From NCBI GenBank assembly GCA_023445495.1, contig JAEXLC010000249.1, forward strand, positions 1 to 12,206: DNA of 12,206 bases. The letters run 5' to 3'. The notes under the pieces are model-generated. The model was given only the letters and a program-made list of their open reading frames with translations. It was not told the origin of the DNA and ran no database searches. Positions 1 through 11,420 of this stretch are shown here, in pieces; the first letter of the stretch is position 1, and each line of letters opens with the position of its first letter. Position numbers and translations under genes: made by a program. This stretch comes from Pseudomonadota bacterium. Lineage in GTDB: Bacteria > Pseudomonadota > Alphaproteobacteria > Sphingomonadales > Sphingomonadaceae.

Positions 1-461
1 ACAAGGCGGCGGCGACCGCGCGGCGCTATGGCGCGGAATCGGCGCTGGGTCTGGAGCGCGAGCTGCCGGGGCCGGTGGGCGAGCGCAACCTCTATGCGCT
101 GCATCCGCGCGGGCGGGTGCTGCTGCGCGCGGCGATGCCGGCGGGGCTGTACGAGCAGATGGCGGCGGTGCTGGCGACCGGCAATCGCGGGACGGTCGAG
201 GGCGTGGCATTGCCACAGGGCCTGCCGGCGGGTGTCGCTGCTGCCTTTGCACCGGATACGGCGGAGCCGCTTGCCGCGGCGCTGGTCGAGGGCGAGGCCG
301 GCGCGCTGGCGGCGGAGCTGGCCGGGCGCGATGGGCCGATCGTCTCGCTGTTCGTGGCCGGTAGCTCGGGCTATCCGCTCGACCTGCTGCTCGAGGAAGT
401 GTCGATCTCGATCAACACCACCGCGGCCGGCGGCAATGCCAGCCTGATGACGATCGGTTGA
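1..461 (+). CDS. putA: Bifunctional proline dehydrogenase / L-glutamate gamma-semialdehyde dehydrogenase PutA, C-terminal end (partial)
   Basis: The reading frame is open from base 3 to the TGA at 459-461, giving about 152 residues of a protein that starts upstream of the window. The fragment carries LPGPVGERNLYAL, a hydrophobic nucleotide-fold-like stretch, and ends in NTTAAGGNASLMTIG, nearly the same terminal motif as E. coli PutA. PutA oxidises proline to glutamate in two steps: an FAD-dependent proline dehydrogenase at the N-terminus and an NAD-dependent aldehyde dehydrogenase at the C-terminus. Only the region after the aldehyde dehydrogenase catalytic core is visible, so the active-site Cys and the N-terminal domains (including any DNA-binding repressor domain) cannot be judged. 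ATG codons within the fragment are internal, since the homology continues upstream to the window edge. The next gene follows after 51 bp in the same direction. Confidence 0.9.
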   Translation, partial: KAAATARRYGAESALGLERELPGPVGERNLYALHPRGRVLLRAAMPAGLYEQMAAVLATGNRGTVEGVALPQGLPAGVAAAFAPDTAEPLAAALVEGEAGALAAELAGRDGPIVSLFVAGSSGYPLDLLLEEVSISINTTAAGGNASLMTIG

Positions 462-501
462 TCGACGGGCGGGCTTGATCGGCGGGGCGGCGGGCCCGCA
501 T

Positions 502-506
502 AGGAG
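502..506 (+). promoter_or_regulatory. Ribosome binding site of the formylglycine-generating enzyme gene
   Basis: AGGAG lies 6 nt before the ATG at 513. This decides the start, because another frame has an ATG at 506 that lacks any spacing to this site. Confidence 0.7.
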
Positions 507-512
507 TGCGCG

Positions 513-1472
513 ATGAAGAAGGTCGCGCCTCGCTCCGCCGCCCGCCCGGTCTCGCACCAGGGCATGAAGTTGATCCCCGGCGGCAGCTTCCTGATGGGAT
601 CGGAGCAGTTCTACGAAGAGGAGCGCCCGCGCCGCCCGGTGCGGGTGGACAGCTTCTGGATCGACGAGACGCCGGTCACCAACGCGCAGTTCGCCGAATT
701 CGTCGCGGCGACGGGATACCGGACCTTTGTCGAGAAGGCGCCCGATCCGAAGGACTATCCGGGGATGGATCCGGCGCTGGCGGTGCCGGGCTCGCTCGTG
801 TTCCGGCGCACCGAGCAGCCGGTGTCGCTTGACGATCATGGCCAGTGGTGGGCGTTCGTGCCCGGGGCCGACTGGCGGCATCCGATCGGGCCGGACAGCA
901 GCATCGCGGGGATCGAGGACCATCCGGTCGTTCATGTCGCCTATGAAGATGCCGATGCCTATGCCAAATGGGCGGGCAAGGCGCTGCCGACCGAGGCCGA
1001 ATGGGAATTCGCGGCGCGCGGCGGGCTGGTCGACAAGGAATATGCCTGGGGCGACGAGTTGGCGCCGGACGGCGCGATCCTCGCCAATTACTGGCAGGGC
1101 ATGTTCCCCTTCGCCACGCTCAAGCCCGACGACCAGTATCGGACGACCGCGGCGGGCAGTTTCCCGGCCAATGGCTATGGCCTGTCCGACATGATCGGCA
1201 ATGTCTGGGAGTGGACGCGCGACTGGTATGGCGCGCCGCAGCCGGGCAAGGGCAGCTGCTGCGAAGCGGTGAACCCGCGCGGCGCGACGATCGGCGACAG
1301 CTTCGAGTCGCTTGCGCCGGGGGCGAAGATCGGGCGGCGGGTGCTCAAGGGCGGGTCGCACCTCTGCGCGGTCAATTACTGCCAGCGCTACCGTCCGGCG
1401 GCGCGGCACCCGCAGCAGATCGACAGCGCGACCAGCCATATCGGCTTTCGCTGCGTCTCGCGGAAAGTCTAG
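513..1472 (+). CDS. Formylglycine-generating enzyme (SUMF1/FGE family sulfatase-modifying oxidase)
   Basis: This 319-residue protein has the FGE-sulfatase fold throughout: GGSFLMGS near residues 27-34, GADWRHPIGP around 118-127, LPTEAEWEFAARGG at 158-171, GNVWEWTRDW at 229-238, and the C-terminal block KGGSHLCAVNYCQRYR. Cys285 and Cys290 are spaced five apart, as are the catalytic pair Cys336/Cys341 of human SUMF1, so this looks like a true FGE rather than one of the many family members lacking the cysteines. Known FGEs use O2 and copper to oxidise the Cys of a CxPxR motif in type I sulfatases and related hydrolases to Calpha-formylglycine. No signal peptide is evident, which suggests cytoplasmic action on unfolded client proteins. 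EgtB is unlikely because the N-terminal DinB-like iron-binding domain is absent. No sulfatase or phosphonate hydrolase is in the window, so its client must be encoded elsewhere. Confidence 0.88.
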   Translation: MKKVAPRSAARPVSHQGMKLIPGGSFLMGSEQFYEEERPRRPVRVDSFWIDETPVTNAQFAEFVAATGYRTFVEKAPDPKDYPGMDPALAVPGSLVFRRTEQPVSLDDHGQWWAFVPGADWRHPIGPDSSIAGIEDHPVVHVAYEDADAYAKWAGKALPTEAEWEFAARGGLVDKEYAWGDELAPDGAILANYWQGMFPFATLKPDDQYRTTAAGSFPANGYGLSDMIGNVWEWTRDWYGAPQPGKGSCCEAVNPRGATIGDSFESLAPGAKIGRRVLKGGSHLCAVNYCQRYRPAARHPQQIDSATSHIGFRCVSRKV

Positions 1473-1522
1473 GCCGCAGCCGGTCGCAGGCGCGGCGCAC
1501 CCAAGCCATGTGGTGCTTGCCT

Positions 1523-1539
1523 CCCCGCCCGGTGCGGGG
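1523..1539 (+). terminator. Small GC hairpin between the FGE and NDUFA9-like genes (weak terminator candidate)
   Basis: CCCCGC at 1523-1528 pairs with GCGGGG at 1534-1539 across a 5-nt loop. There is no following T run and the stem does not extend, so termination is only possible. The remainder of the 126-bp gap (1473-1598) shows no clear promoter; a weak AAAGGG lies just before the next ATG. Confidence 0.3.
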
Positions 1540-1598
1540 CATGGGTTAAGGGTCTGCCGCGAGGCGCACTCTACAAGGCGGGAAGCCGGGAAAAGGGC

Positions 1599-2519
1599 AT
1601 GAAGGACAAACTCGTAGTGCTGATCGGCGGCGGCGGTTTCGTCGGCCGCTATGTCGCCCAGGAACTGCTTGCCGCGGGCGCCCGGGTGCGCATCGCGCAG
1701 CGCCGTCCGCGCGACGCCTGGTTCCTCAAGCCGCTCGGCGATCTCGGCCAGACCCAGTTCGTCGCCGCCGATGTGACCCGGCCCGACACGGTCGCCGCCG
1801 CGGTTGCCGGAGCCGATGCGGTCATCAACCTGGTCGGCGTGCTCAAGGGCGATTTCGACGCGGTCAACGCCGGGGGCGCGCGCAATGTCGCTGAGGCGGC
1901 GAAGGCGGCCGGCGTCGAGACGCTGTTCCATTTCTCCGCGCTGGGCGCCGAGGCCGATTCCGCATCGGCCTATGGTCGGACCAAGGCGGCGGGCGAGGCG
2001 GCGGTGCGCCAGGCGTTCCCGGATGCGATCATCCTGCGCCCGTCCTTCATCTTCGGCCGCGAGGACCAGTTCACCAATCGCTTCGCCGCGATGGTTGGCA
2101 TGGGACCGGTGGTGCTGGTGCTGCGCGCCGAGGTGCGCTTCCAGCCGGTCTATGTCGTCGATGTCGCCAAGGCCGTCGTTGCCGCGCTCGCCGATCCGGA
2201 CGCGCATGCGGGCAAGACCTATGCGCTGGCCGGGGCCGACACGCTGACCATGGCGCAGCTGTTCCACTGGCTGGCCGGGGCGACCGGCCACAAGCCGGCC
2301 TTTGCCGAGCTGCCCGATCCGATCGGCGCGCTGATCGCGGCGCTGCCCGGCACGCCGATCACGCGCGACCAGTGGCGCATGCTCCAGGCGGACAATGTCG
2401 CGGGCGACCTGCCCGGGCTCGCCGCCCTGGGCGTGGTGCCGACGCCGCTCGCCACGGCAGCGCCGGCCTGGCTGGTGCGCTACCGGCGCCATGGCCGCTT
2501 CGGCAAGCTCGCCGCCTGA
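1599..2519 (+). CDS. NDUFA9-like NAD(P)-binding protein (complex I NDUFA9 subunit family, atypical short-chain dehydrogenase)
   Basis: The 306-residue product begins with a beta strand and the glycine-rich nucleotide-binding loop GGGGFVG at residues 10-16. A Tyr125-x-x-x-Lys129 pair follows (YGRTK), then ILRPSFIFG and FQPVYVVDVA, all typical of the atypical SDR/NmrA-like group that includes NDUFA9. In mitochondria NDUFA9 is an accessory subunit of respiratory complex I that binds NADPH. In bacteria the family is widespread and usually lies away from the nuo operon, so a complex I role is inferred only by name; a ubiquinone-related or redox-sensing role is equally possible. The start is the first ATG before the Rossmann strand, with AAAGGG close upstream. 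uppP follows after 44 bp in the same direction, suggesting co-transcription. No membrane anchor or signal peptide is seen. Confidence 0.85.
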   Translation: MKDKLVVLIGGGGFVGRYVAQELLAAGARVRIAQRRPRDAWFLKPLGDLGQTQFVAADVTRPDTVAAAVAGADAVINLVGVLKGDFDAVNAGGARNVAEAAKAAGVETLFHFSALGAEADSASAYGRTKAAGEAAVRQAFPDAIILRPSFIFGREDQFTNRFAAMVGMGPVVLVLRAEVRFQPVYVVDVAKAVVAALADPDAHAGKTYALAGADTLTMAQLFHWLAGATGHKPAFAELPDPIGALIAALPGTPITRDQWRMLQADNVAGDLPGLAALGVVPTPLATAAPAWLVRYRRHGRFGKLAA

Positions 2520-2563
2520 ATCCCTTTATCCGCGCCCGCCGGCGCATCGGAGCCTGACCTCGC

Positions 2564-3370
2564 ATGAGCGAAACCCTCGTCGCGATCCTCCTCGGCATTG
2601 TCGAGGGGATCACCGAATTCCTGCCGGTCTCGTCGACCGGCCATCTGATCCTCGCCTCCGAGCTGATGGGCTATGATTCCGCCACCTGGGGGATGTTCAA
2701 CGTCGTCATCCAGCTCGGCGCGATCCTGGCGGTGGTGGTGCTTTACTGGCGGACCTTCTGGGCAGTGGCGCAGGGGCTGATCCAGCTGAACCCGGTCTCG
2801 ATCCGCTTCGTGCGCAACCTGCTGATCGCCTTCATCCCGGCGGCGGTGATCGGCCTTGCCCTGCACAAGCATATCGAGGCGCTGCTCGGCCAGCCGATGG
2901 TGGTGGCCTGGGCGCTGGTGATCGGCGGCATCGCCATCCTGGTGATCGAGCGGCTGGCGAAGACCGCGACGATCCACGGCATCGCCGAGATCCCGCTGGT
3001 CCGCACGATCGGCATCGGCTTCATCCAGTGCATCGCGATGATCCCGGGCGTCAGCCGTTCGGGCGCGACGATCATGGGCGCGCTCAGCCTGGGCGTCGAG
3101 CGACGCACCGCCGCCGAGTTCAGCTTCTTCCTCGCCATCCCGACGATGCTCGGCGCGACCGTGCTCGAGCTCGCCAAGAATCGCGACGCGATCGCATCGG
3201 CCCGGGTCGGCTGGGACGAGATCGGCATCGGCTTCGTCACTGCCTTCATCGTGGCGATCGTCGTCATCAAGCTGTTCGTCGGCATCGTCTCCAGGCACGG
3301 CTTCGCTCCCTTTGCCTGGTACCGAATCATCGCCGGGATCGGGGCGATTGCCTGGCTTTCGATGCGGTAA
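2564..3370 (+). CDS. uppP: Undecaprenyl-diphosphate phosphatase UppP (BacA)
   Basis: This 268-residue, strongly hydrophobic protein has the family length and about seven or eight membrane spans. The two signature blocks are intact: EGITEFLPVSSTGH at residues 14-27 supplies Glu14, Glu18, Ser24 and His27 (equivalent to Glu17, Glu21, Ser27 and His30 of E. coli), and PGVSRSGAT at 161-169 supplies Arg165 (equivalent to Arg174). UppP removes the terminal phosphate of undecaprenyl diphosphate in the inner membrane, regenerating the carrier lipid for peptidoglycan and other envelope glycans. Overexpression of homologues gives bacitracin resistance. A GGAG at 2549-2552 lies 11 nt before the ATG. The short gap to the NDUFA9-like gene suggests one transcript, while the AT-richer 123-bp gap downstream separates it from the glutamate synthase operon. 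Confidence 0.97.
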   Translation: MSETLVAILLGIVEGITEFLPVSSTGHLILASELMGYDSATWGMFNVVIQLGAILAVVVLYWRTFWAVAQGLIQLNPVSIRFVRNLLIAFIPAAVIGLALHKHIEALLGQPMVVAWALVIGGIAILVIERLAKTATIHGIAEIPLVRTIGIGFIQCIAMIPGVSRSGATIMGALSLGVERRTAAEFSFFLAIPTMLGATVLELAKNRDAIASARVGWDEIGIGFVTAFIVAIVVIKLFVGIVSRHGFAPFAWYRIIAGIGAIAWLSMR

Positions 3371-3386
3371 GGTCCGGATCGGCCAT

Positions 3387-3417
3387 AAATTGGCGCAATA
3401 ATCTTTCAAATTTGCGC
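3387..3417. repeat. Direct repeat AAATTkGCGC, two copies 21 bp apart, upstream of gltD
   Basis: AAATTGGCGC (3387-3396) recurs as AAATTTGCGC (3408-3417) with start points 21 bp apart, about two helical turns. The same stretch also reads as an inverted repeat, GCGCAA (3393-3398) against TTGCGC (3412-3417). It lies 80-105 bp before the gltD ATG and could be a regulator site. No known operator consensus is recognised. Confidence 0.4.
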
Positions 3418-3439
3418 TGAAACCGCTGAAAAACACAAT
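3412..3439 (+). promoter_or_regulatory. Candidate sigma70-type promoter for the gltD-gltB operon
   Basis: TTGCGC (3412-3417) and CACAAT (3434-3439) are spaced by 16 bp in the only AT-rich stretch of this part of the window. The match is modest (3/6 and 4/6 to the E. coli consensus). Two tandem copies of CGCTGAAA (3415-3422 and 3424-3431) sit within the spacer. The position fits the start of the operon, but the exact elements are a guess. Confidence 0.35.
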
Positions 3440-3493
3440 ATAGGTCAGTTTTGCTGCCTTTTATCGACTCGCTTGCGGCGTTAGGCGCGCTGC

Positions 3494-4930
3494 ATGGCGG
3501 AAACGATGCTCAAATTCGTTGGAACGGCGCAGGCTTATCCGGGCAAGCGCGAGGCGGAACTGCGTGCGGAGGATTTCCGCGAGATCGCGGATCGCTATGC
3601 GGTGCCCAGCGCCGAGGAACAGGCCAGCCGCTGCTCGCAATGCGGCGTGCCCTATTGCTCGGTACACTGCCCGCTTCACAACCATATCCCGGACTGGCTG
3701 CGCCTGACCGCCGAGGGGCGGCTGCGCGAAGCCTATCAGCTGTCGAACAGCACCTCGACCATGCCCGAGATCTGCGGCCGCATCTGCCCGCAGGACCGGC
3801 TGTGCGAAGGCAATTGCGTGATCGAATTCTCGGGCCATGGCGCGGTGACGATCGGCTCGGTCGAGAAGTTCATCACCGACACCGCCTGGGAAGAAGGCTG
3901 GGTGGAGCCGGTCGCGGTCGGCCCGGCGCGCGGCCAGTCGGTCGGCATCATCGGCGCGGGCCCGGCCGGGCTCGCCGCCGCCGAATATCTGCGCGAATAT
4001 GGCTATGACGTGCATGTCTATGACCGGCACGACCGCGCCGGCGGGCTGCTCACCTATGGCATCCCGGGCTTCAAGCTGGAAAAGCACGTCGTCATGCGCC
4101 GCATCGAGCGGCTCGAGCAGGGCGGCGTGGTCTTCCATCTCGGCTTCGAAGTCGGCCGCGAAGCCAATCTCGACGAACTGCGCAAGCGCCACACCACGCT
4201 GCTGATCGCCACCGGCGTCTACAAGGCGCGCGGCATCCAGGCGCCGGGCGTGGGCGCCAAGGGCATCGTCGAGGCGCTCGACTATCTCACGGCGTCGAAC
4301 CGCAAGGGGTTCGGCGATGCCGTGCCCGCGTTCGACGACGGCAGCCTCGATGCCAATGGCAAGCATGTCGTGGTGATCGGCGGCGGCGATACCGCGATGG
4401 ACTGCGTGCGCACCGCGGTGCGCCAGGGCGCCGCCTCGGTGAAGTGCCTCTATCGCCGCGACCGCGCCAACATGCCCGGCTCGCAGCGCGAGACCGCCAA
4501 TGCCGAGGAGGAAGGCGTCGAGTTCGTCTGGCTCTCCGCCCCCGAAGCCTTTGACGGCGTCGATACGGTCACCGGCGTGCGCGCCAGCCGCATGCGCCTC
4601 GGTGCGCCCGATGCCTCGGGCCGCCGCGCGCCGGAAGTCGATCCGGGCGGCGCGTTCCAGCTCAAGGCCGATCTCGTCATCAAGGCGCTCGGCTTCGAGC
4701 CCGAAGACCTGCCGCGCCTGTTCGGCGCCGAGGAGCTGGGCGTTACCCGCTGGGGCACGCTGCGCACCGACGGGCGCTCGATGATGACCAGCCTCGACGG
4801 CGTTTTCGCGGCGGGCGATATTGTCCGCGGCGCGAGTCTCGTCGTCTGGGCGATTCGCGACGGCCGCGATGTCGCGGCGCATATGCATGCCTGGATGCGC
4901 GCCCGTGCCGATGCCGCGCGGGCTGCCTGA
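3494..4930 (+). CDS. gltD: Glutamate synthase (NADPH) small subunit GltD
   Basis: The 478-residue product matches the GOGAT beta subunit over its whole length. The N-terminal iron-sulfur domain has two cysteine groups: Cys47, Cys50, Cys55, Cys59 and Cys94, Cys98, Cys104, Cys108. The FAD fold opens with GAGPAG at 154-159, and the inserted NADPH fold carries GGGDTAMD at 296-303. A C-terminal AAGDIVRGASLVVWAIRDG motif closes the FAD site. GltD takes electrons from NADPH through FAD and the 4Fe-4S centres to GltB, in the cytoplasm, for ammonia assimilation through the GS-GOGAT cycle. The ATG at 3494 gives the usual N-terminus; a Met four residues later is the alternative, and neither has a strong ribosome binding site. 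It is first in its operon, ahead of two exported proteins and gltB. That is unusual, as gltB commonly precedes or directly adjoins gltD. Confidence 0.97.
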   Translation: MAETMLKFVGTAQAYPGKREAELRAEDFREIADRYAVPSAEEQASRCSQCGVPYCSVHCPLHNHIPDWLRLTAEGRLREAYQLSNSTSTMPEICGRICPQDRLCEGNCVIEFSGHGAVTIGSVEKFITDTAWEEGWVEPVAVGPARGQSVGIIGAGPAGLAAAEYLREYGYDVHVYDRHDRAGGLLTYGIPGFKLEKHVVMRRIERLEQGGVVFHLGFEVGREANLDELRKRHTTLLIATGVYKARGIQAPGVGAKGIVEALDYLTASNRKGFGDAVPAFDDGSLDANGKHVVVIGGGDTAMDCVRTAVRQGAASVKCLYRRDRANMPGSQRETANAEEEGVEFVWLSAPEAFDGVDTVTGVRASRMRLGAPDASGRRAPEVDPGGAFQLKADLVIKALGFEPEDLPRLFGAEELGVTRWGTLRTDGRSMMTSLDGVFAAGDIVRGASLVVWAIRDGRDVAAHMHAWMRARADAARAA

Positions 4931-4943
4931 GAAAGTCGCCCCG

Positions 4944-5633
4944 ATGAAGCCCTTGCTTGCCGCCCTTGCTCTTGGTGCCGCCACCCTTCCGGCCTCGGCT
5001 TTCGCCGCTTCGCCGGTAAGCGCGCCTGTGGCCGAAGGCGATCTCCAGAAGCTCGTCGCGCTGATGGCGCCCGAGGATTCGATCGGCAGGATCGCCGGGC
5101 GTGCCTTCGACCTGGGCATGGACCAGCAGCTCGCGGCCGACCCGAAGATGAAGGCGACCTATGACGCCAATCCGGGGCTGCGCGAGCAGGTGGGCGGGCA
5201 GCTGCGCGGCCAGTTCACCCGCATCCTGGTCGGCGCCCTGCCTTCGCTGCGCGGCGAGATCGAGACCATCCTCAAGGCCGAGCTGACGCCGGGCGAGATC
5301 GCCGACACGCTGACTTTCTTCGCCAGCCCGACGGGCCAGAAGGTACGCGCCGAAGTCTATGAGGCGATGGGCAACGCGCCGGGCCAGTCGCCGCAGGAAA
5401 TGCAGCAGGCGGCGATGGCGGCGGTGATGGCGAAGATGACGCCGGAGGATTATCCGGCGCTGATGGCGTTCGCCGGCAGCACCGCGTCGCAGAAGATGGG
5501 CAGCCTCAACCCCAAGATCGCCGCGGCCAGCCAGGCCTGGGCGCTCAAGCTGGTCGCCGCCAATCGCCCGCAGATGGAAGGTTTCGCGACCAGGGCGGTG
5601 GCGGACTATCTGGCGAAGAAGAAGGGCGGCTGA
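4944..5633 (+). CDS. Exported DUF2059 domain protein, first of a pair inside the GOGAT operon
   Basis: I place the start at the ATG at 4944, 13 bp after the gltD stop, because it gives a clean signal peptide (MKPLLAALALGAATLPASAFA, cleavage near residue 21-22). The frame is open further upstream, but that part lies within gltD. The 229-residue protein is alpha-helical by composition and has no cysteine. It carries the DUF2059 signature LTPGEIADTLTFFASPTGQK at residues 114-133 and a second, weaker copy of the pattern, MTPEDYPALMAFAGSTASQK, at 165-184. DUF2059 proteins are small periplasmic or secreted proteins whose biochemical role is not established. The ribosome binding site is poor (GAGAAAG), so translation may depend on ribosomes finishing gltD. 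It ends in TGATG, overlapping the start of its paralogue. Confidence 0.85.
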   Translation: MKPLLAALALGAATLPASAFAASPVSAPVAEGDLQKLVALMAPEDSIGRIAGRAFDLGMDQQLAADPKMKATYDANPGLREQVGGQLRGQFTRILVGALPSLRGEIETILKAELTPGEIADTLTFFASPTGQKVRAEVYEAMGNAPGQSPQEMQQAAMAAVMAKMTPEDYPALMAFAGSTASQKMGSLNPKIAAASQAWALKLVAANRPQMEGFATRAVADYLAKKKGG

Positions 5634-6369
5634 TGCGCGCGCTTCCGCTCGCCGCCGCGCTGTTCGCGCTTTCGCCGCTCGCCGTGCCCAACGTGGCGTG
5701 GGCGCAGGCGGAGGCTGCGGCTTCGCCGGAGCGGCTGGCGCTCGGCCACCAGCTTGCCAAGCTCAACAATGACGAGGTCTCGGCCGACAACCAGATCAGC
5801 GCGATGCTGGTCAGCGTCGCCAAGATGTTCGCCGAGAACGAGGATATGCGGGCGCTCGAGAAGGAGCATCCCGGCGCGATCAAGATGATGCTGGATGCGA
5901 TGGCGCCGCCGATCCGCGAGGAGACGCTGCGGACGTTGCCGAAGCTCTGGGACCGGCTGGGCGCGCTCTATGCCGCCAACCTGACCGAGCAGGAGCTGCG
6001 CGATGCGATCGCCTTTTACTCCGGTCCGGTCGGCGTGCGGCTGCGCGCGGCGATGGTCAGCAATCTCGACATGAAGGCGATGCTGACCGAGGTGATGGCC
6101 GATCCCGACAAGGATGTCAGCGAGAAGGCGCTGGGGTCGAGCCTGGGATCGACGGCGCTGGGCGCGGTCCGCGCGCTTTCGCCCGAGGACCAGAAGGCGC
6201 TCGCGCAATTCGCCTTCACGCCGGCCGGCGCCCAGATCCAGCGGTTGAATTCGCAGGTTATCAAGGCGGTCTCGGACTGGAGCAACGAGGCAAGCCCGGA
6301 ACTGGACGCGAAGCTGGAAAAGATCACCGAGGACGTGGTGACCAGGATCCTCGATAAGGAGCAGTCGAA

Positions 6370-6373
<4 letters not shown>
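5633..6373 (+). CDS. Exported DUF2059 domain protein, second of a pair inside the GOGAT operon
   Basis: The ATG overlaps the previous stop by one base (TGATG), pointing to translational coupling. The 246-residue product starts with a signal peptide, cleaved near the AWAQA at residues 22-26. It has the DUF2059-type motif LTEQELRDAIAFYSGPVG at 117-134 and a second related pattern, LSPEDQKALAQFAFTPAGAQ, at 182-201. The same two-repeat plan occurs in the gene before it, so the two appear to be diverged tandem duplicates; identity outside the motifs is low by eye. It is expected in the periplasm, and its function is unknown. AAGGAG near its 3' end (6356-6361) serves as the ribosome binding site for gltB, whose GTG overlaps its TGA by four bases. 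Confidence 0.82.
6356..6361 (+). promoter_or_regulatory. Ribosome binding site fixing the GTG start of gltB
   Basis: AAGGAG stands 8 nt before GTG at 6370 and is the best Shine-Dalgarno match in the window. It supports the GTG start over the in-frame ATG at 6409, which has no comparable site. Confidence 0.75.
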
Positions 6374-10878
<4,505 letters not shown>

Positions 10879-10883
10879 CACAG

Positions 10884-10917
10884 GGACGGAGCCCCGGCGC
10901 GTGCCGGGGTTCCGTTC
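10884..10917 (+). terminator. Strong hairpin after gltB, likely operon terminator
   Basis: ACGGAGCCCCGGC (10886-10898) pairs with GCCGGGGTTCCGT (10903-10915) over 13 bp with one G-U pair and a 4-nt loop. The stem extends two more pairs (10884-10885 with 10916-10917), one of them a G-U. It starts 5 bp after the gltB stop. The downstream T run is missing (TTCGTCGC), so it may act as a weak intrinsic or Rho-assisted terminator, or protect the 3' end. Confidence 0.65.
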
Positions 10918-10960
10918 GTCGCATGCGGCGCGCTTGTCTCTAAAATCGCGCAACTATCTG

Positions 10961-10969
10961 TGATATAAG
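10961..10969 (+). promoter_or_regulatory. Extended -10 promoter motif for the small exported protein gene
   Basis: TGATATAAG fits the extended -10 pattern TGnTATAAT with one mismatch and lies 26 bp before the ATG at 10995. No acceptable -35 box is at normal spacing, which is common for extended -10 promoters. The predicted transcription start is near 10976. Confidence 0.5.
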
Positions 10970-10970
10970 C

Positions 10971-10988
10971 CTCCGGTCGACTCCGGAG
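10971..10988 (+). promoter_or_regulatory. Inverted repeat covering the ribosome binding site before 10995
   Basis: CTCCGG (10971-10976) can pair with CCGGAG (10983-10988) around a 6-nt loop. The right arm holds GGAG (10985-10988), the Shine-Dalgarno 6 nt before the ATG, so the hairpin would hide it. If transcription starts near 10976, as the -10 suggests, most of the left arm is not in the mRNA and the hairpin cannot form. Confidence 0.35.
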
Positions 10989-10994
10989 CCCGTC

Positions 10995-11420
10995 ATGCGT
11001 CTTGCCCTCACCGCCGCCCTGCTTTGCGCCGCCGCCACGCCGGCACTCGCCCAGTCGCAGCCCGAGCCCAGCACCCGCGACAAGACCGAGGCGCTGGCCC
11101 GCGCGCTCAACAACCCGATGGTGCAGGAAGGCGCCGCGGCGATGCTCACCAACCTGGCCGGCATCGTGCTCGACACCCGCGTCGGCCCCGCCGCGCAATA
11201 TCTCGATCCGACGGTGCGCGAGCAGGACACGCTGCGCGACATCCAGCGCCGCCGCGACCCGAATTTCGAGAAGAATTTCCACGACAATGCCCGCAGCGCG
11301 GTGGTGGTCGCCGGCAAGCTGACCGAAGGCGCGCTGCAGATGCAGGACTCGCTCGGCGAGACCGCCGCCCGGCTGCGCGCCGCGCTGGCGCCGCTGCGTG
11401 GGGTGCTTACGACCAAATAA
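10995..11420 (+). CDS. Small exported protein of unknown function
   Basis: This 141-residue product begins with a clear signal peptide, MRLALTAALLCAAATPALA, cleaved before QSQPEPST. The mature part (about 120 residues) contains no cysteine, lipobox or transmembrane segment. It is rich in charged and helical residues, with a LNNPMVQEGAAAMLTNLAGIVLDTRVGP stretch (split here as LNNPMVQEGAAAML and TNLAGIVLDTRVGP) that looks like an amphipathic helix pair. I do not recognise a named family. It resembles short conserved hypothetical proteins of sphingomonads, from memory only. GGAG sits 6 nt before the ATG, and an extended -10 motif suggests its own promoter. It lies between the gltB terminator and the fzlA-like gene, and nothing in the sequence ties it to either. 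Confidence 0.75.
   Translation: MRLALTAALLCAAATPALAQSQPEPSTRDKTEALARALNNPMVQEGAAAMLTNLAGIVLDTRVGPAAQYLDPTVREQDTLRDIQRRRDPNFEKNFHDNARSAVVVAGKLTEGALQMQDSLGETAARLRAALAPLRGVLTTK

Noticed and set aside
513..1472. EgtB (ergothioneine synthesis) identity for the FGE-family gene
   Set aside because: There is no N-terminal DinB-like domain with its histidine ligands, and the paired FGE cysteines are present.
506..1549. Plus-strand frames at 506-832, 727-1194 and 968-1549 as extra genes
   Set aside because: They overlap the formylglycine-generating enzyme, which has clear family motifs along its whole length. The alternative translations are Arg/Gly-rich without features.
3443..3458. Sigma54 promoter before gltD (GGTCAGTTTTGCTGCC)
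   Set aside because: The GG and GC dinucleotides are 8 or 11 bases apart instead of the required 10, and the -24 element TGGCAC is absent.
4821..4943. Earlier start for the first DUF2059 protein
   Set aside because: The frame is open from 4821, but that part overlaps the 3' end of gltD and would bury the signal peptide inside the protein. The ATG at 4944 is preferred.
10934..10969. TTGTCT at 10934-10939 as the -35 box for TATAAG at 10964-10969
   Set aside because: The spacing is 24 bp, far outside 16-18 bp. The extended -10 reading explains the site better.
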